A stretch of DNA of 64,000 bases from Echinometra lucunter (taxonomy: Eukaryota > Echinodermata > Echinoidea > Camarodonta > Echinometridae), in assembly GCA_029962745.1 (NCBI GenBank), contig CM057154.1, positions 14,193,763 to 14,257,762 on the forward strand. The letters are read 5' to 3'. This document shows, piece after piece, positions 1-11,054 of this stretch (within the stretch, counting starts at the first letter, position 1; every line of letters starts with the position of its first letter). Below the pieces are notes generated by a model. That model was not told the origin of the DNA and did no database searches. It saw only the letters and a list, made by a program, of their open reading frames with translations. The translations under genes were made by a program, and so were the position numbers.

Positions 1-805
1 AGAATGAAGGATTAGATATAAACATGTATATAGAGAGATAAAGGGAAATATGGATCTGATAACCTTGTATTTAGCTTGCCGAGGAAGGGTAGAGGGCTCT
101 TAATCTGTGTTCAATGTATCACTCATAAAGGGAGTTAGTTTTTCTCGTCCCAATTTCTTAGCTCGTTAACTTTTATTACTTTAGTTTACCCTGTTCTTAT
201 CTATATGCTATTGACTGATACTTACTGTTGTTACTGATAAGTATGATATATAGGAATATTGGATAATCTTTGTGAAAATTTATTCAGGTTGTTGTTATCA
301 TGTAATGCCGCAGAGATGACCTATGTAGCCTCATTACTGTGAAAGCAACTTACACGCATGGTCGGATACCAGTGTTTGAAAATCAAAGAGTACAAAGAGT
401 CAATGACAGAAACATGGTGAAATGGAGGAGAAAATGGAATGTGTAAAAGTGCCAAAGAGGGCATGGAGAAGAAATAGATCAAAGAAAGGAAAGATCACCC
501 TATCAATTTGAAACTTTAATGTTTGGCGATTATGTATCTTATTTTCATTTTGATTAATTCACATATTTATACAGGGTTTCTCATTCAGATTAAAAACTAG
601 TCTTCCATAAGCATAGGGCCCTGTCATTTTAAAAAATACAAAAATATATACCAATGTCAGAAAACAAAATCATACGATGACATAAAAATAAAATGTAACA
701 TCAAATCAAAACATCAAATTTCCTTTGGTCATGCCATTCCTGAGGCTGTTACATTTTATCAATTCTTCCAGATGGTCACTAGAAAATTAATCAAATGAAT
801 AGATA

Positions 806-808
<3 letters not shown>
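1..808. other. No gene recognised
   Basis: AT-rich sequence with short open frames only and no recognisable protein. The missing 5' exon of the C22orf15-like gene was looked for here on the plus strand and not found. Confidence 0.5.

Positions 809-898
<90 letters not shown>
809..898. repeat. (AG)n microsatellite
   Basis: About 90 bases of AG dinucleotide repeat with one short interruption near 847-851. Confidence 0.95.
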
Positions 899-899
<1 letters not shown>

Positions 900-1902
900 G
901 GCATCGTTAGGTTATCAAAGATGAAAAAAAAAATGTATGAAGAAGAAAAGAAGAGGTTGAAAATGGATGAAAGAGAAATCTTGTTTTGTTTGTTTGTTTA
1001 TTTTATTCTTCTCCATATAGTGTCATTCTAGAATACGGGTAATCATGCTCGATCCAATATCAATAAGGTTTATCGTTGATCGATAAATCACTTAGTGAAG
1101 AGAAATCATGCATGCAGTAGATCCAGTTTGTCCTCTTTTCAAAACATTACTTTATTGTTTGGTGCATTACCCGAGGAAACATAATTTTGTAACTCCCGGA
1201 ATGAATGTTCGTGAAAAAGGCCACTGCAAAACTTTAATTAAGAAGAATGATGCATGTTCGACTGATTTGACCTGATAATTTACGGGGGTGGTTCTACTGC
1301 ACAAAATGTAATAGAATAGTAGCCATTTCAATTCACTTCAAGTTATTTTCGCAAGATAAATCAAAATACATATCCAGGATTTGCGTGGGGTGGGGGGGGG
1401 GGGTTCCATGAAGGTTTTTAAAAAATCTGTAAGTTTGGATTGGCCATTAGACGACAGAAACCCACAGGTTATTCTAGGCTCAAAACTACAATGAAATTTA
1501 AAAGAGAAAACATACAAACACTTAATTACATTTTTTTTAAAGAGGTGATGGGTAGAAGAAGAAAAATATAGCACAATAATTAACTGTGATAATCAATAAC
1601 CATTTATGAAAGATTTTAACTTGTTTTCCGAAGGAAGATAAAACTGTGATTTCGTTATCATGAGGAATTATACTCCAGTGTTTAGGACCTAGGTAACTCA
1701 TTGACTTAGCTGTATACATTGATTTAATTGACCATTTATGTTTTTTTTTTAAAGATCGGGTATCATCATTAGGAACTTCCCTATTATACTGCTAGAGGCC
1801 TTTATGAGTCTATTCCAGTTTTTGCAGCATTTGTAGCCCATGCAATATGTCACTGTTTCAAATAAAGAAAACAGTGAAACTATATAAAGTCATCAAATTT
1901 TC

Positions 1903-2110
1903 CGGGCGTTGTGGCGTGCGCCTGTAATCCAGCTCACAGTGGAAGTTATAAACTGATTCTGATTGGACCCAGGTTCGAGTCTCAGTCACGTCTTCCGGAT
2001 GGTGACGTTAAGGGTCGGTCCCAGACGTAAATAATCATTTTTGATTGGTAAACGTCTGTAAAACCTCAATCACACCCCCACACACTCACGCACTCCGGTA
2101 ACACAATTTT
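1903..2110 (+). mobile_element. SINE with 7SL-like head
   Basis: The first 34 bases (CCGGGCG, TGGCG, GCCTGTAATCC, AGCT) closely resemble the 5' end of 7SL RNA, including its A-box region. A B-box-like GGTTCGAGTCT follows at 1972-1982. The downstream part (GGATGGTGACGTTAAGGGTC, then CCCAGACGTAAATAATCAT and ACGTCTGTAAAA) is shared with the tRNA-headed SINE at 19153-19367, so this is a native element with a swapped or diverged head. A pol III transcript is inferred from the A and B boxes. Confidence 0.75.
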
Positions 2111-4361
2111 CAGCTTATTTAATAAAAAAAAAATTCTACTGATCTTAATTAAAACATTATGGCCTTTCATTGACAAGAAATTCTCGATCATGACACCCAA
2201 GAAGTTAAACGAGTTACTAAATAGAATGAGTATATCATCAATATTATTTTAGCCATGTTTGATCCTATATAATCAGATTTAGTTTTTTTTAAATAAACAC
2301 ATAGCTTTATCAACATTCAGGGATAGGCCTAACTTATTTGCTTTTAACCAGTCACATGTATTCTCAAGTTACTATTTATTCATTTATTCATTCATTATTT
2401 AAAACACGGACATTATCAATAAATTTTTAGACAAAAGATCACCAGTGTTATCAGGAAATTGATAGAAAATTAACAAACTAAATAATTCAGGGAGGTCATT
2501 TACGTATAAAAGAAAAATCCTCCTTTCCAGAATTTGTATTGGTAAAGCATGCAAGAAGAATGTATAATGACAAATAAAATTGAATGCTGTGAAACCGGCG
2601 AGCGCCCCTATCTTTGAAGGCTTGGAAATACATGTACAGGCCTACAATAGCACTTAAAGCTGCCCAGAGTATGCCTCTTTTGAATTTTGCCTTTAATAAA
2701 GTGTTTGTTAGTTGTTATTTTAGACAAAAATACAGGAATGTAGCGACATTCGTAAAATACAGTATGTTCTCTAGTCAATTTACGATCCTATGACTATCTT
2801 TCTTTTCATTTCCTCCCCTCCTCATATCTTTTGATATTTCTGCCTCGCCACTCTTCTACCGTCCTTCTGTAATTTAGTTTTCATTAATAATAAAACATGT
2901 GTAGGAGAGACAAATTATTCTGTATCTTTCCATCGCTTTCTCTCAAATCAATAGCTTTCGCTAATTCAATACGGGCATTAGATTCGAGTTGAAAAGAATA
3001 TTTTCAGCAGATTGTGAATATAATGTTTAATTAATGTCTGTCGTTTGTTACCAAGGCAGGTGTTAGCTACATTATTAATTTTGCTACGATGTATTTTTCG
3101 CCTTGGAATAACGTTTTCTATTATGGAAGAAAAAAATACAACGTGAGTTAGGGAGAAGGAAACAAGCAAGAAGGAAAGTGGATAGAGTAGATCAGATGCA
3201 TATAGTCATTGAGAAGAGTTAATGCGTCTCTGTCGTTTATTAGTTATAGTTGTGTGCAGATGAACACGAGGTTTATTATATATATCGAAGATTATACCAT
3301 AAATTATTAATGCTTTTGAGAAATCCCAAGATATTATTGTGGGATTTGCTGCTGCATACTCTTCAGAATGGGGATTGTTTTATCAACCAGCTTTTTATTG
3401 ATTTTGTTTTCTTAGTACAAACAGAAAGAAAATCTAAGCAACGGAATACTGAGATTTCAGAAAAATTTTGGTGAAAGAAAGGAAATAAACTTATGGATGT
3501 TTAGCGTAACAACCTGCCATTTGCTTACAAGGTGACAATGCTCCCAATGTTTATGATGTCAAAAAAAAAAAAAAAAAAAAAAGATGTTTATGATGTCCTC
3601 CAGCAAAACTTGAGGAGAGTCTTCTCACCTCTCGCCGACTCAAGCCTCCTCATCTCTTCACCAACTCAGTCCTCTCACCTCTTCTGGTTTACAGTCCTTT
3701 TTAGGACTTCACCCAGTTTTCAAAAGATACTCTGCCCTCCAACTTTCCTGCTTTCTCGCCTCTCTATTTCACCTCCATCTCTATCCACTTTATCTATAGT
3801 CCCTGTTACTTACCACATGGTGAACCGTAAACCCTTTCTACGAATATCCGTACCACCATGCAAACCTTCAAACATCATCTGATCATTTACTACGTATATA
3901 TACCCATTAAAAAACTTAGTTAGACATTACAGGGCAGTTTAAGGGTGGCCTTTTCCTTGTTGCAATCAGATAAATTTTTCCCCAACTATTTACCCAATTT
4001 TACCCAGTGGAAAAAAGAAGAATTAAACTTGGACACTTTTTTCAACATTTGGGTTATTTTGCATTCTGGGAGTAAGGCTAATCCAGGTATCGAGTTTATA
4101 ATTATTAGAAGACCTTACCCTCTCAGCTATCTTTGGGTTGCCATATTTTCAAGCATATTGCTTATAATGGCAATCCTTCTACCGCAAATGATTTTATGTT
4201 TAATGAATTTTGTTTAATGAATTAAAATAATTTACAATTTTTCATTTATTTTTTTTAGAAAAAGGATTGTATATGAATACTTGTATATTTGTGATTTATT
4301 GTCAAAAGAAGTTTTTTTGTATATTATGTTACCAAAATGTTAATATGTATGCAGAAGAAAA
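2111..4361. other. No gene recognised; AT-rich and pyrimidine-rich flank
   Basis: Several open frames of 60-116 codons occur (for example 3532-3882 and 3945-4217, plus strand), but none resembles a known family and codon composition is that of AT-rich or TC-rich noncoding DNA. The stretch 3600-3800 is rich in CTC and CTT. The end runs into AATCAAATC repeats (4362-4388), the type of tail left by some non-LTR elements. Confidence 0.5.
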
Positions 4362-4388
4362 TAAATCAAATCAGATCAAATCAAATCT
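4362..4388. repeat. (ATCAAATC)-type short tandem repeat
   Basis: Three to four copies of a variable ATCAAATC/ATCAGATC unit. They may be the 3' tail of a retroposon lying to the left. Confidence 0.6.
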
Positions 4389-4475
4389 CTCGCTGGCGCA
4401 ATAGGTAGCACGTAGGTCTTGAGGACACTATGTCATGGCACGCACTGATTCGAGGCATGGTCCTCAGACACGGTA

Positions 4476-5136
4476 CACTCTTAAATTGGGTAAATTTTGT
4501 TGGGTAACAGATTGTTAGTTAGAATTTCGCCCAAAGCTGTGCAAATCTTGCCATATATAGTAAAGACCATTTGACCAATCTGTGTAAAAAAAAAAAACAT
4601 TTTGCTCAACTGTTGGTCATATTTCTACCAACACTCCTGGTCACATGGATGTTGGGCAAAATTCATTCTTACAGTTGGTTAATTTCATGAAAGTATCCAC
4701 TAGTTGGGTAATTTTTTTCTACACAATTGGCAAAATTGAAATGAATATTCATGACTTTTCATTAGCGTATGGTTTAGGGTGGCTTGATTTACTAACCGTC
4801 ACAAAGCACATATAAAATTATATATAACAGCTTGCATTCTAGGGCATCGATTGGATAGGATAGGATAACATAGGCTATGATAGGATATGTATTAGAATAG
4901 GATAGGATAGGTTTATGGTTAAAGAGATGTGAAACAATAATCACTATAATTTTTTTAATTTCGAAAATGAGGGCAACAGAATTTGCCCAATGACATAGTA
5001 GTTATTACCCAACAGTTGGGTAAATTCTGACAGTTGGGCAATAAATGCCCAAAAGTTTAATGGACAGCATACGACCTGATACGACCCAGCGTTGGTTAAG
5101 AGTTGATTAAAAAATTGACCAACCAATTTAAGAGTG
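4476..5136. mobile_element. MITE with CACTCTTAAATTGG inverted repeats
   Basis: The left end CACTCTTAAATTGG (4476-4489) is matched by its reverse complement at 5123-5136. TA lies immediately outside both ends (4474-4475 and 5137-5138), as expected for a TA target-site duplication of a Tc1/mariner-like element. The interior has many copies of TTGGGTAA, TTGGGCAA and their complements plus a GGATA-rich stretch near 4853-4910. No transposase is encoded, so it is non-autonomous. Confidence 0.8.
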
Positions 5137-5138
5137 TA

Positions 5139-5318
5139 AGTCAAGAATTTTTGACTAGGCAAAATCTTTTTGGATAAAAGTTGGGTGTATTATTTTTTAC
5201 CCAACATTGAGTAAATCATGTAAAAATGTGTTTTTACCCGATTGTTGGTCGGACACATAATTATCCTTATGTTGGATAAAATTTGGGCAATTTTTTGCCC
5301 AATATTTTTTAGAGTGTA
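5139..5318. mobile_element. Remnant of a related MITE
   Basis: The same TTGGGTAAA/TTGGGCAA vocabulary continues and ends with TTTTTTAGAGTG then TA at 5303-5318. That matches the inverted end of the neighbouring family. Its own left end is missing or merged with the element at 4476-5136. Confidence 0.55.
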
Positions 5319-5357
5319 GTCATTGCATTTTTCTGTTGTTTTCCCCTTTTGAAACAG

Positions 5358-5480
5358 CTACTCTTGATCTGTCAGATGGATCGGGTAACGTGAAGAACCT
5401 TCATTCTACTGACAACCTTCAGTCGTATGCTAACAGTTTCTTAGAGGGTCGTGAAACATACTGGCTCATCAAAGTAGAAA
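5358..5480 (+). CDS. C22orf15: C22orf15-like exon a
   Basis: A strong acceptor (pyrimidine run then AAACAG) ends at 5357 and the donor GTAAGA begins at 5481. The exon is 123 nt, opening with two bases of a split codon and closing with one. It encodes TLDLSDGSGNVKNL and then the YANSFLEGRETYWLIKVE block. The other two frames contain stops near the start. Confidence 0.7.
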
Positions 5481-7179
5481 GTAAGAACAAAATGTAAAAA
5501 AGGGTTGATTGCATGGGGATGGGATAAGTGAGAAGGAGTTCAAATCAGAAGGTGTGAAGGAGGAGAAGAAGAAGAAGGTGAAGAAGGAAGACAAGAATAA
5601 ATAAAGAGAAGGAGAAGAAGAAGAAGAAGAAGAAGAAGAAGAAGAAGAAGAAGAAGAAGAAGAAGAAGAAGAGGAGGAGAAGGAGGTGCTTACATCCTTT
5701 GAAAAGTTACTTTGTCTATATTGCTCTGCCTGACAGGTGCATTCAATGGATACCATGGTAATGATACTGACAGGGTCCGCAGAAAGATCAGTACTGATTT
5801 GACAAAGCTGCATGGGTTTATATAAGGCAAATTTATTGGTCAGTTTCCTTGTAGTACAGAATTGAATTCATTTTCTTCCTTTTCTGTCTGAAATGCAGTT
5901 ACACGACTGTGATTAAGCGATCAGGCAATCTAGCCACATCCAATTAAAGGGTTTCTCCCAAATTCAACATATCTAATCAGATATAATTTTGAAATACCAT
6001 CTATCACCATGATTTTTCATTACTCCTTTCAATGACTCCATCCACTGAACAGATTTTAAAAGAAATTATTTCTTCTTTAATCCCAGAAGGTGCCACGGAG
6101 AGAGAACCAACTGTTTATTCTTTACTTATCAGTAATCCAGAAGAAACTTGTCCAGAATTACAAAGTAGGTTATTATTTCATATATTTTTCTTTGGTTTTG
6201 TGTTCAATAATACGTCCTTCAAGCTATCCTGTAGGGTAATCTGTAAAGTATCTTTTAATACATACATGCATGTTGTTATGTATATACAGGTGATGGGGGC
6301 CCTATGTCTGCGCACCTAACATTTCACTTGAAACTGACAAGTCTTTCCTTTGGTATTCTTCTAATTGCTGTCCTCATTTTAATCTTCATATCCTATAGAT
6401 TTAAAAAAATTGTTTTCCGAAAATTTCGTTAAAATTTGGGTAAGAACAATGTAATTTTCACAAGAAAAGGCGACAGTGTCAACTTGACACTAAAAAGGAA
6501 AAGTTCCCTTGTCTGCGCACTCATTCACTTTGTACGCAGTTCGGGATTTTTTGTACGAAAGGTGGTATTTCCAAGGCATGTGAATTAAAAATACACAAAA
6601 AAGACGTTTGTTCACCAGTTTTTCCTCATTTTTTTCACTTATTCATTTCATTAGAATTGATATTTAAGATGATGTGTTCGATTGTCTTTTATGATGTTAG
6701 AATCGCGCAGATATGCGCAGACATGGGGCACCAATCCACATGAAGTGGTCACATTATACTTGTGTAAATTCTAAGTACAAACAGGGAAGTACCTGGTTCA
6801 AACAAATCCGTCCTTTTCCTTTTTCTATTTCAAATTCAAATCTTTCATCCGTCCACTTAAAATGAGAATGGAAACTTGACATGGTATTTTTGTATTATAA
6901 TCTATTTTCCTCTGTCATTTTTTCCTTCCAAAATGACCCTTGACTGAATTAACTCGCGATGCATTTCTTCTATCCTAACTATCTAATAGGACACCATTTC
7001 CTTTGACAATTCTGTTTTCACGTTCCTCACTAGGTCGTCTGAGAGATTTATCTCGCCCGCCCTCTATGCCAAAAGGCAGGGAATCTTGGACCAATGTCCG
7101 CAAGAAACTCAACAAAACCAAATCATCCTTCAGCTTAGGCAAGTCACCAAGAAATGCATCTGGAAAGGGAAAGAGATGA
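5358..7179 (+). CDS. C22orf15: C22orf15-like protein, C-terminal three exons (5' end missing)
   Basis: Three segments, each bounded by AG and GT and all in phase 1, join into about 115 residues ending in TGA. The product begins near a DLSDGSGNV segment and continues with YANSFLEGRETYWLIKVE, a linker, PTVYSLLISNPEETCPELQ, LRDLSRPPS, and a basic tail of Lys, Arg and Ser. This follows human C22orf15 segment by segment (the KERAIYVLVRIIKGE, YESLLENLDDHYPEL and ELRRLSG regions) with nearly the same spacing; the human protein was recalled from memory, not searched. Its function is not established. The exon(s) for the N-terminal third were not found; they may lie left of the window or be too short to see. 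The introns hold a GAA microsatellite. Confidence 0.7.
5609..5673. repeat. (GAA)n microsatellite
   Basis: About 20 GAA units with GAG at the right end, inside the first visible intron of the C22orf15-like gene. The poly-serine frame on the minus strand is an artefact of this repeat. Confidence 0.95.
6087..6164 (+). CDS. C22orf15: C22orf15-like exon b
   Basis: The acceptor TCCCAG ends at 6086 after a TTTCTTCTTTAAT tract; the donor GTAGGT begins at 6165. The 78-nt exon keeps phase 1 on both sides and encodes KGATEREPTVYSLLISNP followed by EETCPELQ, matching the KGE...YESLLENLD...YPEL part of the human protein. Because it is a multiple of three, skipping it would not break the frame. Confidence 0.72.
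7034..7179 (+). CDS. C22orf15: C22orf15-like terminal exon
   Basis: The acceptor TCACTAG ends at 7033. The frame continues in phase and stops at TGA 7177-7179. The exon encodes SRLRDLSRPPSMP, then a W and a strongly basic, serine-rich tail (KKLNKTKSS, GKSPRN, GKGKR), comparable to the basic C-terminus of the human protein. No clear AATAAA follows within 150 bases. Confidence 0.72.
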
Positions 7180-7344
7180 TGAACCAAGTTGAAACTACGC
7201 ATCACACTGTTTGCTGGTTGAACTTTTACTAGAGGAAACATAATATCTGTCTGTTATCATGAGCGCTCTATGAGTCTACCGGATAAGCTGTCCATAAGAT
7301 GCAACCCCATAATGATAATAGAGTAGTATAGGTTTTCCCGCCCA

Positions 7345-8072
7345 TTTTCGTCACCTCTTCATTCAATTTCCAAAAATGTGCTTTAAATTTCGTCTCTGGC
7401 CCTGTGGAATGTGCGAATGCTTGTTTCAATTTCGTCTTTGGTCGATCAATTTTGAAACATCGTCATTCAATTTCATGCTTTGTCACCTATTTTTGTCATT
7501 TGCAATTCAAATTCGTCGGTCGCAGTAGCTGGGCACGAGACAGCAAAATCAATTTCGTCTTTTGGCATTCGTTTTCGTCAGATTCAAATCCATCGCCCAG
7601 ATATACGGTCTACTGATAGACGACGATCCTGTCACAAGACACAGTGTGTGGGCGGTGTATCATACGATATTATTTTGAATGATATAACATTCCACATTAT
7701 CATAATCATTTATATTTTTCAAAGAGAAGTAGCAAAAATCAATTACATCACGAGAAAGAAAAGGACTAAAGACCTGGTTAAACCTCCATTCGAATTCCAA
7801 TATAACACTTGACGAATTCGAATGACAAAACGATGAATTTGCTTGAAAAAAAAAATGACGAAATTGATCAGAGCATTCTTTACTCGCTTAGCGGCAGAGA
7901 CGAATTTCAGTGACAACTGACGAATTTGAATGCTGGATTTTTTCATTTGGTTGACCAAAGACGAATATGAATGACATTTTAATGAAACTGAACCTAGGAT
8001 TTGAACGCAGTAAGCTTCTGCGGACGAAATTGAACTGAAAATTGATGAAATTGAATCAAGAGATGACGAAAA
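7345..8072. mobile_element. Inverted-repeat element built of TTTCGTC / GACGAAA motifs
   Basis: Terminal segments 7345-7370 and 8047-8072 are inverted repeats matching at 24 of 26 positions (TTTTCGTC, CTCTT, ATTCAATTTC). Inside, the left half repeatedly carries AATTTCGTC on the plus strand and the right half GACGAAATT/GACGAATTT, so the whole reads as a degenerate palindrome of many short motif copies. No coding frame is credible. It lies about 170 bp downstream of the C22orf15-like stop codon. Confidence 0.7.
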
Positions 8073-9559
8073 CCAATATTTCCTCATCATTCTTATCATA
8101 ATGTACCGTCTAAGAGTGTGGAGAACGTATTTCAATTACACAGCTGAGTTCTTAAATGGGTCATTGTCTGCAATGTTCTGAAATACGATAATAAGAAAAT
8201 TGTGTACGTTCCTTTGATTAAAACCTCGATCAGATGTTGAATAATTATCAGAGATGTTAGAAGTGTGTAGAGTTGGTTGGTAGAGAAGTGACTGCAGAGT
8301 ATACGTATTAACTTGTAACTACACCAAATTATAAGTATTTAATACAGTGTGTTAATCGTTGATTGTATTTTTGGAGATTGTCTACTACCCTGTGCCGAGT
8401 AGCCTGCACTCCAAAATGGGGTGGGTAATATTTTATCCAATACTGATAAATAAATAAATGAATAAAGAAAGAAAGAAAGAAAGAAATGATACGATTGTTT
8501 GTTGGGTAAAGTTTCATCCAATATTAGGAAAATATCGGTCTATTTGATTACAATCCCTGAAATCCGGCATGGGGGGGGGGGGGGGGGTGTGCTGCAGCCC
8601 CTTACTTCTGTTTAGTAGATAGTACGTATAGAATTGCAATATTAAAATAAAGCGATATGCTCATTCGCATGCGCAGCCCTCCCCTTCCCACTTTGAAAAT
8701 CGCTTCGCCGCTCCCGCCTCACCTGTTTGAGGATGCACTACTTGTATTATTTTGAATGTTTATAGTACTCCGAATGTGGCTTACATGGACCCCTGCAAGG
8801 AAGAACAGTTGTATTTTGTTAATACAAATACGGGGGGGGGGGGGGGGAGGAGATGTGGTAGTTATTTACACCCCCACTTTTTAGGGAGGGGGGTATGGCC
8901 TTCACAAACATACACCCACTTTTCAAGGAATAAAGGATTTTGAATCAATCAGTTATTGTATAATTTGATAGAGGTATCATAAACGACTATTATATTAATG
9001 AGAACTCTTCCTTAAAATGACATTGAAATGCTAATTAAGAAATAGGATTTGAATATCCCGATGATTTCGATTTTATATACCAAATCTCTCATCCATGTCC
9101 ATTACGAACGTGTTTCCATTGGAGCAAATTGGCATCACATCCCCACCTGCCTTTAATAGCTTAGTTGTCGGGGAGGGTGGGGTGGCCTAGATGTACCACC
9201 CCCTACACACAATTTCAAACAAACAAACAAAAAAAAAAAAAAGAACAGACTTTTACCGCTCAGTGAAATGCTGAAGATTTTCGATTTTTGCAAAATAACT
9301 GCACGGTTCATGCAAATATATAAGCTCAATAGATCATGGTAAATAAAGTGCAGAAAACAAGCTCATTACAATCATTTTTCACGTCATGCTGAAGAGAAAA
9401 GATTTCTTATAAATGTATATTCCAAACGGCAGTATTATTATTCTAAACGTTCGTGGATCTTCTTTCAAGATCCAGAATGCCTCATCGAAAAAATATGTAG
9501 AGAAATTTTAGGATTAATTAAAATCAGAGTGGGCGCTCTGGGTGGAGGGGGGGGGGGGG
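8073..9559. other. No gene recognised; homopolymer G runs
   Basis: AT-rich sequence with G runs at about 8571-8587, 8833-8847 and 9548-9559 and AAAG repeats near 8465-8484. There are short TTGGGTAA/AATATT motifs near 8410-8530 that recall the MITE family at 4476-5136. Confidence 0.45.
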
Positions 9560-10330
9560 CACAGCTAGTGCTCCTTGTATTTCAGGAATTCAGGTATCAT
9601 AGAAGTGCCCCTTTTCATATAGGAAATTTCAGCTCCTTTTAATTCAGATAAGCTGCCACTTTCCTTTATCATGTTTATAGTAGATGCTCGTTCCACATTC
9701 TTACTGCCTTTGATCATTTCCTACGGCCTAAAGGTGTCCCTCCTACTTTGATAACTGTCCCTTTTCCTTTGAAAGGAATCATTTGCTACAAGTGCCCTTT
9801 ATAATCCCTTGTAATAATTAAGCGCACCTTATTTCCCTTCCCATTGTCCCTGTTCAGATACTAGAATTACGCTTTTCACTTCTGATAAAGCGCCTCTTCA
9901 CCTGTGGTCACTGCCTCTATTCAAATTTGAGAGGTGCCCGGTCTGATAATATTTGACAAGTGCCCCCTCCCCCCTTATGCCAAGTGACGCTTGTGATCTC
10001 TGATGAGTGTTCCTTTACACCTCTGCTAAGTGCCCATTAATTTATTTTCCTTTACATTAAAGAACCCTTATTCCTCTTGATAAGTGCCCCTTTCCCTTTG
10101 TAATAAATAGGCCTACCCATTTTCCGTTTTGAAAAGTGCTCCCTTTTCACCTCTTGTGGGTCCCCATGCAATTGCATGTGCGACAATAACCACTTTTAAC
10201 CTTTGATAAATGTCCTTTTGGCACAGTCCTGCTCTTTTTTTTTATTTTTTATTTTTATTTTTTTTAAATATAATTTATGTCACTTTCCTTCCTGCTAAGT
10301 ACCCCCTTTCCTTTCTTCCTAACTTTTACC
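9560..10330. repeat. Degenerate minisatellite, AAGTGCCCCTTTTCC-type units
   Basis: A theme of (GA)TAAGTGCCCCTTTCC(CTTTG) recurs every 30-50 bases with heavy drift (for example near 9602, 9797, 9955, 10030 and 10083). The composition is strongly pyrimidine-rich on the plus strand. No open frame runs through it. Confidence 0.6.
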
Positions 10331-10828
10331 CCTAATTAAAAGTGATATTTTTGTTAAATGTTCGCTCGCATTTATATCTGTTGTAACTTCGCTCCAGTCT
10401 CTCGTGACCAGACTGTGTTTGTAAAGCTATACATGTAGAACTCGGTTTTTCTCTCTATAAAATGTAATTGGTCAGGCTTTAAATAAGGTTTTAAGTTGGG
10501 TTTATGATCAGTGTTATTGTTTGTCATAGCGTTTGGTTGGGCTTGCATCAGGGAATTCGGTTACCATGGTTAATGTAGAATATAAAGTTGTCGCCAGTGC
10601 ACATGTTTAATGTACATCAATAAATCAAACATACCTTCCAAAGATGTTTCTTCCTTCAAGCAGAGGATGTTTGATTGAGAAGGTGTGGACAAGCAAAATA
10701 GAGAATGAGGAACGGAGAGAACAGAAAAAGCTTTGAAATGTTCGTGTGTGTGTCTGAGTGCGTGATTGGTTGGATGGGTGAGGATTTCAAGTGACTCGGC
10801 ATATGATAACGCCACGTTAAAGACTCAA

Positions 10829-11054
10829 CACTCTTAGAAAAATGTGCCTTTTTTCACCCTATACAGTAAAGGGGTTCTATAAAGGGTTCTTCATATTTTC
10901 AAGCCCCCAAAAGGTTCCATGTAAAACCAATAATGGTTCTAAAGACTCTTTTAGAACCCTTCAGTGAACCTTCAACGGTTCTTCGGAGAACCTTTCAAGG
11001 TTCCAAATGAGGGACACGAAAAGGTTCCAATCAGCACCATTTTTTCTAAGAGTG
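10829..11054. mobile_element. MITE with CACTCTTAGAAAAA ends
   Basis: The left end CACTCTTAGAAAAATG is matched by the inverted CATTTTTTCTAAGAGTG at the right; TA follows the right end. The interior is a series of GGTTC/GAACC motifs (AAGGTTCC, AGAACCCTT, CGGTTCTT, GAGAACC) in both orientations, giving strong secondary structure. It shares the outermost CACTCTTA with the element at 4476-5136. Confidence 0.75.

Noticed and set aside
5469..5813. 114-codon Ser-rich frame on the minus strand
   Set aside because: Produced by the GAA microsatellite; it also overlaps exon a of the C22orf15-like gene on the other strand.
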